Shown one piece after another: positions 45,001-54,043 of a stretch of 64,000 nt of DNA. The stretch comes from JAWLAT01 sp041395325 (GTDB taxonomy: Bacteria > Pseudomonadota > Gammaproteobacteria > Xanthomonadales > SZUA-5). Made by a program: the position numbers and the translations under genes. How positions within the stretch are numbered: the stretch's first letter is position 1; every line of letters begins with the position of its first letter. The DNA is taken from contig JAWLAT010000023.1 in assembly GCA_041395325.1 (NCBI GenBank), forward strand, positions 1 through 64,000. The letters run 5' to 3'. The notes beneath the pieces are model-generated. The model worked only from the letters and a program-made list of their open reading frames with translations, had not been told where the DNA came from and did not search any database.

Positions 45001-47605
45001 TGGGCGTGACCACCACGCCGGCCGTGTCGTCATTGATGAGGGTGCCGGTCGCGCTGGCGGGCGTGCCCACGCTGTAGCCGCTGCCAGCCACGATCGTGAT
45101 GATCACGGTCTCGTCCGGCTCGACCATCGCATCGGCGCTCGGATCGATGGTGATGGTCGCGGTCGTCGCATTGGCCGGAATGCTCAGCGTGCCGACTGCT
45201 CCGCTGTAGTCGCTGCCGCTGGTCGCCGTGCCGCTGGTGCTCAGATTGACCAGCAGCGCAAACGGCGACATCTGGTCGAGGCTGACGGTATAGCTGAGGT
45301 TGCCCGCACCGTCTTCGAGCACACTGCCGGGCGCCACCGCAATCGTGACGGTCGGGAAGTCATCGTTGCTGATCGTGCCGGTGGCGACCGAGGCCGCGCC
45401 AACGCTGTAGTCGCTGCCAGCGAGCAGGCTGATGATCACGGTTTCGTCGCTTTCGATGGTGCCGTCGGCGGTCGGATCGATGGTGACTGTCGCACTGCTG
45501 CCACCAATCGGGATCAGTACGCTGCTCTGCGCGCCGCTGTAGTCGCTGCCACTGGTGGCGGTGCCGGACACGCTCAGGTTCACCGTGGTCGCGGTGATCG
45601 CCGGCGAACTCAAGGTGACGCTGTAGACCAGGTTGGCCGCGCCATCTTCAGGAACACTGGCCGGACTCACGCTGATGGTGGCCTCAGGCGAGTCGTCATT
45701 GAGGATGGTGCCAATGCCGGTGTCACCGCCAGGCGCAAATGTGGCGTTGGTCGGTGCGCTGAGCGTCACGCTGAACGTCTCGTCGGGCTCAGGCGTGCTG
45801 TCGCCGTTCACCGACACCGTGACGGTGACGCTCGTCTCCCCGGGCGTGAGGGTGAGCGCGCCCATGGTGCTGCTGTAGTCACCTGGCGCCACCGCCGTCC
45901 CATCCGCGGTCGCGTAGTTCACGGTGACCGGCAAGCCGCTGGCCGCACTCAGGTCCACGGTGAACACCGCGGAGGTGATGCCGACGTTGCCCTCGGTCAC
46001 CGAGACGCTGTTGATCGACAGGGTGGGCGCCGCGTCGTCGTTGAGAATCGTGCCCAAACCCTGGCCGTCGACCACCGTGGCACCGACCACGTTGCTGAGG
46101 TTGACGAAGAACGTCTCGTCGCCCTCAAACAGGGTGTCGCCGTTGACCAGTATCGAGAAGCCGTAGCTGCTCATCCCGGCCGGAATCGTCTGCCCGGTCA
46201 GACTCTGTGCGACATAGTCCGACCCGGCGTTGGCGCTGCCGTTGGCAGAGGCGATATCGAAGCTCACGCCGCCCGGGCCAGCGGGCGTGCTCAAGCTGAC
46301 CGTGAACGTGAAGTTGCTGGTGCCCGCATCGCCTTCGCTCATCGAGACGTCGTTGATGGACAGCATCGGCGAGTCATCGTTGAGGATGGTGCCGGTCGCA
46401 CTGTCCGGAGTGCCGATGCTGTAGCCGGTGCCCGCGGCGAGGGTCAGGATCACCGTCTCGTCGGGTTCGACGCTGGTGTCCACCGTCGGATCGATGGTCA
46501 CCGTGGCACTGCTGCCACCGATCGGAATCGTCACGCTGGTCTGCGCGCCGCTGTAATCGATGCCGCTGGTGGCGGTGCCGTTCAGGTTCAGATTCACCGT
46601 GGTCGCGGTGATCGCCGGCGAACTCAAGTTGACGCTGTAGACCAGGTTGGCCGCGCCATCCTCGGCAACGCTGGCCGGCATCACGCTGATGGTGGCCTCG
46701 GGCGAGTCGTCGTTGAGGATGGTGCCGGTGCCACCGCCCGGGGCAATCGTGGCATTGGTCGGTGCGCTGAGTGTCACGCTGAAAGTCTCGTCGGGCTCAG
46801 GTGTGGTGTCGCCGTTCACCGACACCGTGAGGGTGGCGCTCGTCTGCCCGGGCGTGAAGCTGAGCGAGCCCAGGGCGCTGCTGTAGTCACCCGGCGCCAC
46901 CGCCGTCCCGTCCGCGGTCGCGTAGTTCACGGACACTGGCAAGCCACTGGCTGCACTCAGGCTCACGGTGAACACCGCGGAGGTGGTGCCGACGTTGCCC
47001 TCGGTCACCGAGACGCTGTTGATCGACAGGCTGGGCGCCGTATCGTCGTTGACGATGGTGCCCACACCCTGGCCATCCACCACCGTGGCACCGGTCACGT
47101 TGCTGAGGTTGACGAAGAACGTCTCGGTGCCTTCAAAGAGGGTGTCGCCCAAGACCAGTATCGTGAAGTTGTAGCTGCTCATGCCGGCAGGAATCGTCTG
47201 CCCGGTCAGAGCCTGTGCGACGTAGTCCGACCCGGCGTTGGCGCTGCCATTGGCCGAGGCGATATCGAAGCTCACGCCGCCCGGTCCCGCGGGGGTACTC
47301 AAGTTGACCGTGAACGTGAAGTTGCTGGTGCCGGCGTTGCCTTCGATGTTCGTGACGTCGTTGATGGTCAGCGTCGGCGAGTCATCGTTGAGGATGGTGC
47401 CGGTCGCGCTGGCCGGTACGCCGACGCTGTAGCCGGTGCCCGAGGCCAGGGTCAGGATCACCGTCTCGTCAGGTTCAACGCTGGTGTCTACGGTCGGGTT
47501 GATCGTGATGGTGCCGGTGGTGCTGCCGGGGGGAATCAGCAGCGGTGGGGTCACCGCCGCATAGTCGCTGCCCGCGATGGCTGTGCCGGCCACCGTGAAG
47601 TTCAC
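42041..47605 (-). CDS. Giant Calx-beta surface protein, C-terminal part of a frameshifted gene
   Basis: This frame (1854 codons from an internal ATG, open upstream to about 47735) carries about fifteen Calx-beta repeats of the type SVTEGNVGTTSAVFTVSLSA.. DGTAVAPGDYSS.. ETFSVTL. Ig-like repeats follow (GTVTLSSGASSCVVTLPATS), then a DUF11 domain (ADIEVSKSDGIGTYAPGELI), a D-P-L-F-E-D-G-F-E motif near residue 1760, and a tail of about 90 residues ending WTASNVDGGWVIDSSELR. It continues the gene at 47670-51131 after a frameshift near 47740. Together they make a protein of about 3000 residues. Calx-beta and Ig-like arrays are typical of adhesins and large exported proteins. A hairpin lies just after the stop. 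Confidence 0.8.
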   Translation of the reverse strand: MNFTVAGTAIAGSDYAAVTPPLLIPPGSTTGTITINPTVDTSVEPDETVILTLASGTGYSVGVPASATGTILNDDSPTLTINDVTNIEGNAGTSNFTFTVNLSTPAGPGGVSFDIASANGSANAGSDYVAQALTGQTIPAGMSSYNFTILVLGDTLFEGTETFFVNLSNVTGATVVDGQGVGTIVNDDTAPSLSINSVSVTEGNVGTTSAVFTVSLSAASGLPVSVNYATADGTAVAPGDYSSALGSLSFTPGQTSATLTVSVNGDTTPEPDETFSVTLSAPTNATIAPGGGTGTILNDDSPEATISVMPASVAEDGAANLVYSVNLSSPAITATTVNLNLNGTATSGIDYSGAQTSVTIPIGGSSATVTIDPTVDTSVEPDETVILTLAAGTGYSIGTPDSATGTILNDDSPMLSINDVSMSEGDAGTSNFTFTVSLSTPAGPGGVSFDIASANGSANAGSDYVAQSLTGQTIPAGMSSYGFSILVNGDTLFEGDETFFVNLSNVVGATVVDGQGLGTILNDDAAPTLSINSVSVTEGNVGITSAVFTVDLSAASGLPVTVNYATADGTAVAPGDYSSTMGALTLTPGETSVTVTVSVNGDSTPEPDETFSVTLSAPTNATFAPGGDTGIGTILNDDSPEATISVSPASVPEDGAANLVYSVTLSSPAITATTVNLSVSGTATSGSDYSGAQSSVLIPIGGSSATVTIDPTADGTIESDETVIISLLAGSDYSVGAASVATGTISNDDFPTVTIAVAPGSVLEDGAGNLSYTVSLDQMSPFALLVNLSTSGTATSGSDYSGAVGTLSIPANATTATITIDPSADAMVEPDETVIITIVAGSGYSVGTPASATGTLINDDTAGVVVTPSGGSTDVSEGGATDDYALVLTSEPSDDVVISLSTGGQLSAAPMPVTFTSANWDTPQAVTVTAVDDAVAEGPHLGTISHLATSSDGVYNGITVANVIANITDNDVPGVSVVQSGGSTALTEGGATDTITVVLTSEPTDTVTIALNGTQLTAMPTPLSFDMANWDTAQTVTLTAIDDAIVEGTHNGSLGFVVTSTDANYNALAVAAVNATITDNDTAGISVTPTTGLVTTEAGGSASFDVVLASEPVDDVSIGLSSSDPSEGTVSDTSLTFTAANWDTPQTVTITGVDDAVDDGDIAYSIVTAAALSTDPNYGGVDPSDVSVSNTDDDTRGITVLQSGGNTAVTEGGASDSISVVLTSEPEASVQITLDGGTQLTPAPTTLSFDSANWDTPQTVTINAIDDALFENDPHPGSVGFAVTSADAGYDGFVLTAVSVSITDNDPAPTISVSSPNQPEGNAGTSVMNFVVSLSAVSTLPVSFTYATADGSATVADSDYVALAPTAASIPAGQQTLTIPVTINGDTVFEGDETLSLVLTAITNATPSPTVSGTGTIAEDDQQPTTTTIGSDLPDPSVVGQPYTVTVDVVGNSSSPLGTILISDGSASCGPVTLIAGTSPGSSASCDLTSTSAGSKTLTASYTPASTAFGASTGTTAHQVNAASTTLSVSGPVRSRVNQPTAFSIALAVTAPGGGTPTGTVTLSSGASSCVVTLPATSCDLSFDTLGARTISASYAGNADYNGSSSSSAGDAQTLVYALADIEVSKSDGIGTYAPGELIVYTVQLRNLGPDDAFNLRLRDMLPAELTNALWSCDSSGGTLCPQEDGSGDLDELVASFPVGALLNYSVYANVQGSPPELVNTALVELPADTTIEDPTSGNNSATDIDLLDPLFEDGFEDPAINGPNGSYQMPSLALRSVLDDIAIAVFVLDDAEGEALRVYARIWAGQVQYALAQRDPSGALRLAAWSSYSDEPVLSWTASNVDGGWVIDSSELR

Positions 47606-47640
47606 CGACGCTGTTGACAGCGCCGGCTGGTTCAGCGTGA
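45620..47640 (-). repeat. ~1.0-kb tandem duplication inside the Calx-beta gene
   Basis: Two consecutive blocks of about 1008-1014 bp, split near 46633, encode the same three-Calx-beta unit with highly similar DNA. For example, the stretch around 46230 recurs at 47238, and 45633 at 46647. The unit includes an N-terminal SINSVSVTEGNVG-type repeat and an ATISVSPASVPEDGAANLVY-type repeat. This is recent expansion, likely to vary between strains. Confidence 0.75.
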
Positions 47641-47669
47641 CGGTGTAGATCAGGTTTCCAGCGCCGTCT

Positions 47670-50600
47670 TCAGGAACGCTGGTCGGACTGACGCTGATGG
47701 AAGCGACCGGTGCGTCGTCGTTGAGGATGGAGCCGGCTGGACGGTGTGCCGATGCTGTAGCCGCTGCCCGGTACGACGGTCAGGATCACGGTCTCGTTGG
47801 GTTCGACGATGCCGTCGCTGATCGGGTCGATGACGATCGTGGCGGTCGTGGCGTTGGCCGGAATGACGACGTTGGTGACGCCGCCAAAGTAGTCCACACC
47901 GCTGGTGGCGGTGCCGGCGGTGGTGATATTGACGAGCGTCGGCGCCGGCAGATTCAAGCTGCGCGTCACCGTGTAGACCAGATCGGTCGGACCGTCTTCG
48001 CTGACGCTGGCGGGCGCCACAGCGATGCTGATGCTGGGCAGCGCCGGGATCTCCACTGCGCCCAGGTCGCAGTTGGGGCCGCTCGGGCGAGCCAGGCCAC
48101 GTTGATCGGTGCTGACGCCGACGGTGCCGCAGGCATTGATGGCGTCGCCATCGATGGCGTTCGAGCCGGCGTTCAGCAGATGCGTCTGGGTGGACCCGCC
48201 ATTGCTGGCGAGCGTGGCTGAGACATTGGTGGGTGTGCCGATGTGTCCAGGACAGAGGTTGTCGGCACTGAGATTGGCCCCGCCGGTGAACGAGGCGCCC
48301 AGACCGGCGGTGCACTCGCGCGCAGTGCCGCCGCCGGTCTGTGGATTGTTGGCAATCACCGATCCGATGAGCTCCAGCGCCGAGTTGTTGCCGGCTTGCA
48401 GCACGCCCAGCGTGCTGCTGGCGGAGGTGTTGTCGTGCCCGGAGAAGGTCGAGAAATGCACTCTGCCCTGGTTGGGCCCGAACAGATGGATGGCATCGGC
48501 GCCGGCGGTGTTGGTGGCGCTGTTGCCGCTGAAGGTGCTGTTGACCACCAGCAGGGCATCGGCGCCGCCGCCATCGACCAGCAGTGCACCGGCGGAATCG
48601 CCGACATTGCCCGCCAGGGTGGAGTCACGAATGGTGAGTTGCCCGCTGCTGTAGATCGCGCCGCTGGCATTGCTGTTGGAGCCGTTGCTGAGGGTCATGC
48701 GGTTCAGCGTGAGGACGCCGCTGGCAGGCACCGACAGAAAGCGGAAAGCGGTGGGGCCGGTGCGCGTCAGGCTGCCATCCTGCAGCGTGATGTCGGTGCT
48801 GATCTGCGGCAGCGCGGTCAGACCGGCGTAGTCGGTGACGGAGTCACTGAAACTCAGCACCTGGCCATTGAGATTGATGACATCCGCCGTGGCGTTGCTG
48901 TTGGCGCAAGCAATGGCCTGCCGCAGGTTGGCCACCCGCGCCGTGTTGTCGGCACCGGTCAGCGTGTAGGGGAAACTGAAGCCGCTGCAGTCGAGTGGCG
49001 CCGTGAACACGAAGGCCGCGCCCGCCTGGCTGGCTGCGTTGTTGGCCTGGCCGCTGTTGATCGTGGTGCTGTTGCTGGCCTCCTGATAGGACCCGACCAC
49101 GATCGAATCGCCGGAAATCGCGGCCGATACGCCAAACTGATCGCCTGCGTCGGTATTGGATGGCTTCAGATAGGACAGCTGGCTCCAATTGCTGCCGCTG
49201 CGCGAAAACAGATAGGCCGCGCCCGCGTTCAGCGCGCTGTTGTTGCCCTGGCCGCTGTCGATCGTCGTGCTGTTGCTGGCTTCGAAATAGGCGCCGATGA
49301 CCAGCATGTCGCCGGCGATGGCCGCCGAGACCCCGAAATTGTCGCCGCCACCGGTATTGGACGCCTTCAAATACGCTTGCTGCGTCCAGCTCACACCGTT
49401 GCGCACGAACACATAGGCCGCGCCGGCATTGGCTGCGCTGTTGTCGCCCTGGCCGCTGTTGATCGTCGTGCTCGAGCTGGCTTCACCCACCGCGCCGACC
49501 ACCACCGTGTTTACCGAGACATCGACGGCCGTGCCGAAACCATCAGCGGCGTCGGCGTTGAATGCCTTCAGGTAGGCCTGTTGGCTCCAGACGCCGCTGT
49601 TGCGCACAAACACGTATGCCGCGCCAGCACCAGAGGCCGAATTGTTGGCCTGGCCGCTGTTGATCGTGGTGCTGTTGCTGTCTTCACTGTTGGCACTGAC
49701 GACGGCGGTGTCGCCCGAGATTCCCACTGACTGGCCGAAGGTGTCGCCGAGCTCGGCGTTGGAGGCCTTCAGGTAGGCCTGCTGGCTCCAGGTGGTGCCG
49801 CTGCGGTGGAACACATAGGCTGCACCGGCGCTGCCGGCTGAGTTGTCACTCTGGCCAGCGTTGATGGTCGTGCTGTTGCTGTCCTCCCCGTTTGCCCCAA
49901 CCAGCACGGTGTTGCCATCGATGGCGACTGACCAGCCGAATCCGTCCAAGGTGTCCGCATTGGAGGCCTTCAGATAGGCTTGCTGGGTCCAGGTCGTGCC
50001 ACTGCGCACAAAGACGTAGGCAGCGCCCGAATCGTGAGCCGAATTGTCGCCCTGGCCGGCATTGATCGTGGTGCTGTTGCTGTCTTCGCCGATGGCGCCC
50101 ACCACGATGGTGTCGCCCGAAATCGCCACGGAGGCCCCAAACTGGTCGCCCGCTTGCGAATTGGCGGCCTTCAAATAGGCCTGCTGGGTCCAGCTGGTGC
50201 CGCTGCGCACAAAGACGTACGCGGCACCCGTCAGGATGGCTGCGTTGTTGGCTTGACCACTGTTGATGGTGCTGCTGTTGCTGGCCTCAAAAATGGCCCC
50301 GACCACGACCGTGTCGCCGGAGATGCCCACGGCAATGCCGAACAGATCACCGGCATCGGTGTTCGACGCCTTCAGGTAGGCCTGCTGCGCGACCGGGTCA
50401 ATGGTGATCGGGTAGCGCGCGTCGCGGCTGTCGACCGCCAGCGCCAGGCCCTGCGCGATGGGTTCGAAGGCCGCCGGCAGCGGCCTGCCATCGGCGTCCC
50501 AGACCTTCAGCCCGCTGTAGGTCAGCGCCGTGCTGCCGTCGGCGTCGACGAAACGCACGTCGCGGCCGCTCGCGTCGATCTGTGGACGCAGGCCGCCGCG

Positions 50601-51131
50601 TACCGCCAGTTCGAAACGCAGCTGATCGCCCGTGCCCGCCGGCCGGCTGTGCACGGTGTAGCCATGTTCCAGACCGCGCGTGTCATTGACGAACCATTCC
50701 TGCAGTTGGTCGCCCCAGTGATAGCTGGCCCGCTGGCCATCCGCAATCAGCGGTGCCTGGCCGCTGATCGCCTGCTCCGAACCGGCAACGCCCCAGCGCC
50801 GCAGTTCCAGCCCCCAGGACCAGGCGCCGCCGTCGGGCTGGGTGTCAAAGCCGCGTCCATCGAAGCGCGTCGTCCACTGCTGGCCGGGATTGCGCGCGCT
50901 GTAGCTGCCCGGCTGATCCGGCACCTCGGCGACGGCATGCCGGCCGGCCTGCCAGGCGGCCTGGATCGACTGCCAGTCGCTGTCGCTCAAGCCTGCCGGT
51001 CGCGCCTGCGGGGCGCTGGCGTTGGCCATGGCCGCAGTCGAAAAGGTCAACAGCAGCCACGCCAAGGTGGGCAGCAGCGTGTGGCCCCACGAACGCATCG
51101 ACGGGGCAAAGAGCTTCGGGGAATTCGGCAT
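47670..51131 (-). CDS. Giant FG-GAP/Calx-beta surface protein, N-terminal part of a frameshifted gene
   Basis: The frame starts at ATG 51131 with a signal peptide (HTLLPTLAWLLLTFSTAAMA). A ~200-residue N-terminal domain is followed by about seven repeats of AYLKASNTDAGDLFGIAVGI.. DTVVVGAIFE type (FG-GAP-like), a beta-helical region with CSV-type autotransporter features (GNVGDSAGALLVDGGGADAL), a choice-of-anchor-Q-like ending (NACGTVGVSTDQRGLARPSG, NCDLGAVE) and one Calx-beta domain. At about 47740 the expected T-P-x-S-A-T-G-x-I-L-N-D-D turns into T-P-S-S-R-L-H-P, a frameshift; the other frame carries G-S-I-L-N-D-D and the rest of the array. Confidence 0.8.
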   Translation of the reverse strand: MPNSPKLFAPSMRSWGHTLLPTLAWLLLTFSTAAMANASAPQARPAGLSDSDWQSIQAAWQAGRHAVAEVPDQPGSYSARNPGQQWTTRFDGRGFDTQPDGGAWSWGLELRRWGVAGSEQAISGQAPLIADGQRASYHWGDQLQEWFVNDTRGLEHGYTVHSRPAGTGDQLRFELAVRGGLRPQIDASGRDVRFVDADGSTALTYSGLKVWDADGRPLPAAFEPIAQGLALAVDSRDARYPITIDPVAQQAYLKASNTDAGDLFGIAVGISGDTVVVGAIFEASNSSTINSGQANNAAILTGAAYVFVRSGTSWTQQAYLKAANSQAGDQFGASVAISGDTIVVGAIGEDSNSTTINAGQGDNSAHDSGAAYVFVRSGTTWTQQAYLKASNADTLDGFGWSVAIDGNTVLVGANGEDSNSTTINAGQSDNSAGSAGAAYVFHRSGTTWSQQAYLKASNAELGDTFGQSVGISGDTAVVSANSEDSNSTTINSGQANNSASGAGAAYVFVRNSGVWSQQAYLKAFNADAADGFGTAVDVSVNTVVVGAVGEASSSTTINSGQGDNSAANAGAAYVFVRNGVSWTQQAYLKASNTGGGDNFGVSAAIAGDMLVIGAYFEASNSTTIDSGQGNNSALNAGAAYLFSRSGSNWSQLSYLKPSNTDAGDQFGVSAAISGDSIVVGSYQEASNSTTINSGQANNAASQAGAAFVFTAPLDCSGFSFPYTLTGADNTARVANLRQAIACANSNATADVINLNGQVLSFSDSVTDYAGLTALPQISTDITLQDGSLTRTGPTAFRFLSVPASGVLTLNRMTLSNGSNSNASGAIYSSGQLTIRDSTLAGNVGDSAGALLVDGGGADALLVVNSTFSGNSATNTAGADAIHLFGPNQGRVHFSTFSGHDNTSASSTLGVLQAGNNSALELIGSVIANNPQTGGGTARECTAGLGASFTGGANLSADNLCPGHIGTPTNVSATLASNGGSTQTHLLNAGSNAIDGDAINACGTVGVSTDQRGLARPSGPNCDLGAVEIPALPSISIAVAPASVSEDGPTDLVYTVTRSLNLPAPTLVNITTAGTATSGVDYFGGVTNVVIPANATTATIVIDPISDGIVEPNETVILTVVPGSGYSIGTPSSRLHPQRRRTGRFHQRQSDQRS

Positions 51132-51560
51132 GGACGCTGGACCTTTGGTCTACGGACGACGGTTGAAGAACACGGACGCGTCTCGCGGCGCGCCTGACGC
51201 ACGAGCAGTTGCAGTCGCTACGCTGATCGCGCCCAGTCACGGTTCGAAACTCGACCGTCACGATCCGGAAGGTCTAATGAAGCAGCAGCGGGATGCATGA
51301 TTGCCCAGTCTGCAGCGCAGCGCCACAGCTGCGGTCATTTGAGAAGCAAATCATGATGTTGTGGTGGGCCGCAGTCCCGACAGGCGATTGAGTCATCGAC
51401 CGCCGAAGCGCCGACGGCAAGTGCCCACAGGCTGCACCCTGGGAACGCCGACGTCCTCGTCGGCGCCTTTGGCCAGGTCCGGCCCTGGGAACGCCGACGT
51501 CCTCGTCGGCAGGCTGTTGCGGAAACGGATGGACGCCGATAGCCGGCCTGACACCCCGAC
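51132..51560. other. Intergenic region with two GCCGACG palindromes
   Basis: No gene supported. Two copies of the palindrome GCCGACGTCCTCGTCGGC lie at 51447-51464 and 51493-51510, each preceded by CCTGGGAAC. They belong to the same family as the array at 41236-41720, here in one orientation and 46 bp apart. The left part holds the upstream region of the Calx-beta gene. Confidence 0.75.
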
Positions 51561-52070
51561 TCAGACCACCGCATCACTCCGCGCCGGGCGGAGCATCTCC
51601 CAATGGGGAATGCCGTCCTCCAGATAGCCTTCGCCGACCGCCTCGAAACCGAAGCTGCCGTAGAAGTCGAGCAGATAGGCCTGCGCGCTGATGCGGATGG
51701 CGGCGCCGGGGAAGTGCTGCCCGGTCTGGCGCAAGGCTTCGGCCATCAGTTGCCGGCCCACACCCAGGCCGCGAAAAGCCGGCGTCGTCAGCACGCGGCC
51801 AATCGAGGGCTCGGGATACTTGCAGCCGGGATCGACGATTCGCAGATAGCCGGCGAGGCGACCATCGATCTGCGCACTCAGATGCGAGCTGCAGGCATCC
51901 AGCTCGTCGGCGTCCTGGTAGGGACAGTTCTGCTCAACGACGAACACCGCGATGCGCGCGGCCATGATCTGGTGGAACTGCGGTCCACTCAGCTGATCCA
52001 GTCGCGCCCAACTGAACTGGAGGTTGTGGTGGTTTGATGGCTGACCCGGATTGGGCGCGGTGGCCGTCAT
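51561..52070 (-). CDS. GNAT-family acetyltransferase, ElaA-like
   Basis: The 169-residue protein begins MTATAPNPGQPSNHHNLQFS and has the ElaA signature: ARIAVFVVEQNCPYQDADEL, then IGRVLTTPAFRGLGVGRQLM (acetyl-CoA loop), and SAQAYLLDFYGSFGFEAVGE. ElaA proteins are uncharacterised GNAT enzymes widespread in proteobacteria. Complete length; no operon partner evident. Confidence 0.9.
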   Translation of the reverse strand: MTATAPNPGQPSNHHNLQFSWARLDQLSGPQFHQIMAARIAVFVVEQNCPYQDADELDACSSHLSAQIDGRLAGYLRIVDPGCKYPEPSIGRVLTTPAFRGLGVGRQLMAEALRQTGQHFPGAAIRISAQAYLLDFYGSFGFEAVGEGYLEDGIPHWEMLRPARSDAVV

Positions 52071-52223
52071 GGCAGGCTCTCGAAGGCGATCTCATCAATG
52101 GTAGTGGGCTGCGAGCATGCGGGATCCGGCCGCCTTCATTCCCCCCGCTGGAGGGTCGGTTGACGAGAGGGAACTTGGCTCACATTGCCTTGGACTACGG
52201 GGTCCCGGCGAGCGAGGTGCCCG

Positions 52224-52676
52224 ATGCGCGTGATGACCAACGATCGACCACCCGCTGTGCCCTTGTGGGCGACAGTCCTTGCAACGATCTCCTTCAGCTC
52301 GGTGAGCCTTGCGAGCGACGGACTCAAGGGCATCGACTCGTCTTGGCAGCCCGTGGACTTTCTGCGTCAGAGCGTCTGTGCAATGCCCTCGGGCATCTAC
52401 ACGATTGAGGCCCCGTTGCGTGGCTGGGTGCAACGCGATGATGTCGCCGAACTGATCAATCTGATCGATTCGACCCAGCCGTGTTCAGGCGTCGTGTTGG
52501 CCGTGAGCTCCCGATTGCGTGTGCATTCGACTCTGGGCGATGAAGCTGCTTTCCTCGTCGAGGGCTATCGCCAAGGTCGGTATCCACCTGGACTGACCTC
52601 GGTCGGGATGGATGATGGCGATCGAGCCGCGCTGCGCGAGTGGTGGCGTGTGGAATCCGGAGCTACCGACGACTGA
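52224..52676 (+). CDS. Exported hypothetical protein
   Basis: From ATG 52224 (after a GAGG) the 150-residue product has a signal peptide (AVPLWATVLATISFSSVSLA, cleavage before S-D-G). A small mature domain follows: LKGIDSSWQPVDFLRQSVCA, APLRGWVQRDDVAELINLID, SGVVLAVSSRLRVHSTLGDE and LREWWRVESGATDD. It contains two Cys. I do not recognise the family. It is flanked by convergently arranged small genes. Confidence 0.55.
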   Translation: MRVMTNDRPPAVPLWATVLATISFSSVSLASDGLKGIDSSWQPVDFLRQSVCAMPSGIYTIEAPLRGWVQRDDVAELINLIDSTQPCSGVVLAVSSRLRVHSTLGDEAAFLVEGYRQGRYPPGLTSVGMDDGDRAALREWWRVESGATDD

Positions 52677-52769
52677 GAAGCGCTGGATCCCGCGCTGGTA
52701 CGTGGGCACGAACGCCGTCCCTGTGGTAACCCAATGGCAGCGTCGGAGCAATTGAGTGCCAGTCGGCAT

Positions 52770-53216
52770 TCATTCCTTCCTTGGCTCCCTGCCTTTTTCG
52801 AGCCAGCGCAAAATGTATCCGATGTCTGTTGGTTTAAAGCTGGCAAGGTGCATCACGGCGGGCTTTCTGGATTGATCTGAAAATTTCACAACCACCGAAG
52901 CTGTTTTCATTCCATTGTATTTGGCGCAGTCGGCGCTGGAAATTTCCTTCAAGTTGAATTTCTGTGGTCTGGAACAGAACCTTGGCAGGCTCCAATAGCG
53001 AAGAGTATCGCCGTCTATGGTGATCGTGTAGTTCAGGCTCGTAACCTCAAAGAGGATTATCAGTGCACCGACCGTTCCGAAGTAAATTACGGCGCTTGCT
53101 GTATCATCGGGGTTTCTGAAAAAAATTCCGATTACCAGCATCGTCAGCGGAATAAGGTCCGCTATCAACCTGTTGAGCCACCAGGTTCTAGCCTCGAACC
53201 GCATCTCCGAAGTCAT
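52770..53216 (-). CDS. Small membrane protein with a PH-like cytoplasmic domain
   Basis: The 148-residue protein has two hydrophobic helices near the N-terminus (LIADLIPLTMLVIGIFF and AVIYFGTVGALIILFEV). A strand-rich soluble part follows (YTITIDGDTLRYWSLPRFCS.. TASVVVKFSDQSRKPAVMHL) that resembles bacterial PH-like domains. GC content is lower than in its neighbours. It lies next to a degenerate element left end at 53250-53390. Function not assigned. Confidence 0.55.
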   Translation of the reverse strand: MTSEMRFEARTWWLNRLIADLIPLTMLVIGIFFRNPDDTASAVIYFGTVGALIILFEVTSLNYTITIDGDTLRYWSLPRFCSRPQKFNLKEISSADCAKYNGMKTASVVVKFSDQSRKPAVMHLASFKPTDIGYILRWLEKGREPRKE

Positions 53217-53244
53217 TTGCTCTTACGATCCAATGGAATAAATC

Positions 53245-53395
53245 CGTGGGGCACGCGTGGCACGGGGGAACGTGGGACACGCGGCGGGGAACGTGGGACA
53301 CCCGAACGCGCAGAGGCAGATTGGTCCGCCTGAGACCCACGTCAATTGCCGACAAACGGGGCCCGGATGGTGCACCAGACTGTCATGCATGACCA
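53245..53395 (+). repeat. Degenerate left end of a Y1-transposase element, with start codon context
   Basis: GTGGGACACGCGGCGGGGAA then CGTGGGACACCCGAACGCGC repeats the terminal unit. It continues with AGAGGCAGATTGGTCCGCCT, the subterminal TTGCCGACAAACGGGGCCCG and finally CATGCATGACCACC, matching the left ends of copies 2-4 up to the transposase start (GTGCATGACCACC). The transposase gene is replaced by a Kelch-type sequence directly after the ATG. Confidence 0.65.
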
Positions 53396-53950
53396 CCCAC
53401 ATCTCCGTGGTACCCGGCGCGCGTCGCGCGCACAGCGCGGTGTGGACCGGCAGCGAGATGATCGTCTGGGGCGGCGACGACGGCAACGTTCGCACCGATA
53501 CCGGCGGCCGCTACGCCCCGACCACTGATCGCTGGGGTGCGCCCACCTCCACCACCGAATCGCCCAAGCGCACGCTGGTACCACAGCGCGGTGTGGAGCG
53601 GCAGCGAAATGATCGTCTGGGGCGGCTTGGGCTCCGGCACCGGCCAGGAACCGGTGGCCGCTACAACCCGGTCAGCGACACTTGGGGCGCGGCCACGGCA
53701 CTTGGCGGCACGGCACCCAGCGCGCGTTGCCGACACAGCGCGGTGTGGAGCGGCAGCGAAATGATCATCTGGGGCGGCTTCGACGGCAACAGCGCCCTGT
53801 ACTTTCCCTACGACACCGCCAGCCTGACCACCCTGATCTCGCTGGCCCCGAGCCCTTCGCTGGTGAATGAAGCCGTGACCGCCACCGTGCAGGTCGCAAG
53901 CCCCGATCGCGCTGCCGATCGTTTCCCAGGCCACATGCCGCCGAACGCAT
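53388..53950 (+). pseudogene. Kelch-repeat protein remnant fused to an element end
   Basis: The reading HSAVWTGSEMIVWGGDDGNV, then in another frame HSAVWSGSEMIVWGGLGSGT, then again in the first frame HSAVWSGSEMIIWGGFDGNS shows three Kelch repeats interrupted by two frameshifts. The segment ends with an Ig-like start (SPSLVNEAVTATVQVASPDR). The 5' part of the gene is missing; the sequence begins directly after the element's ATG (MTTHISVVPGARRAHSAVWT). It is a decayed fragment. Confidence 0.65.
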
Positions 53951-54043
53951 CCAGCTCCATTCGTCAGAGCTCCGTCAGAGTCCCGTCAAGCCATGGATGA
54001 ACGGACCAACTAGCTTCGGGTGGCATCGGTTGGAGAGATCACC

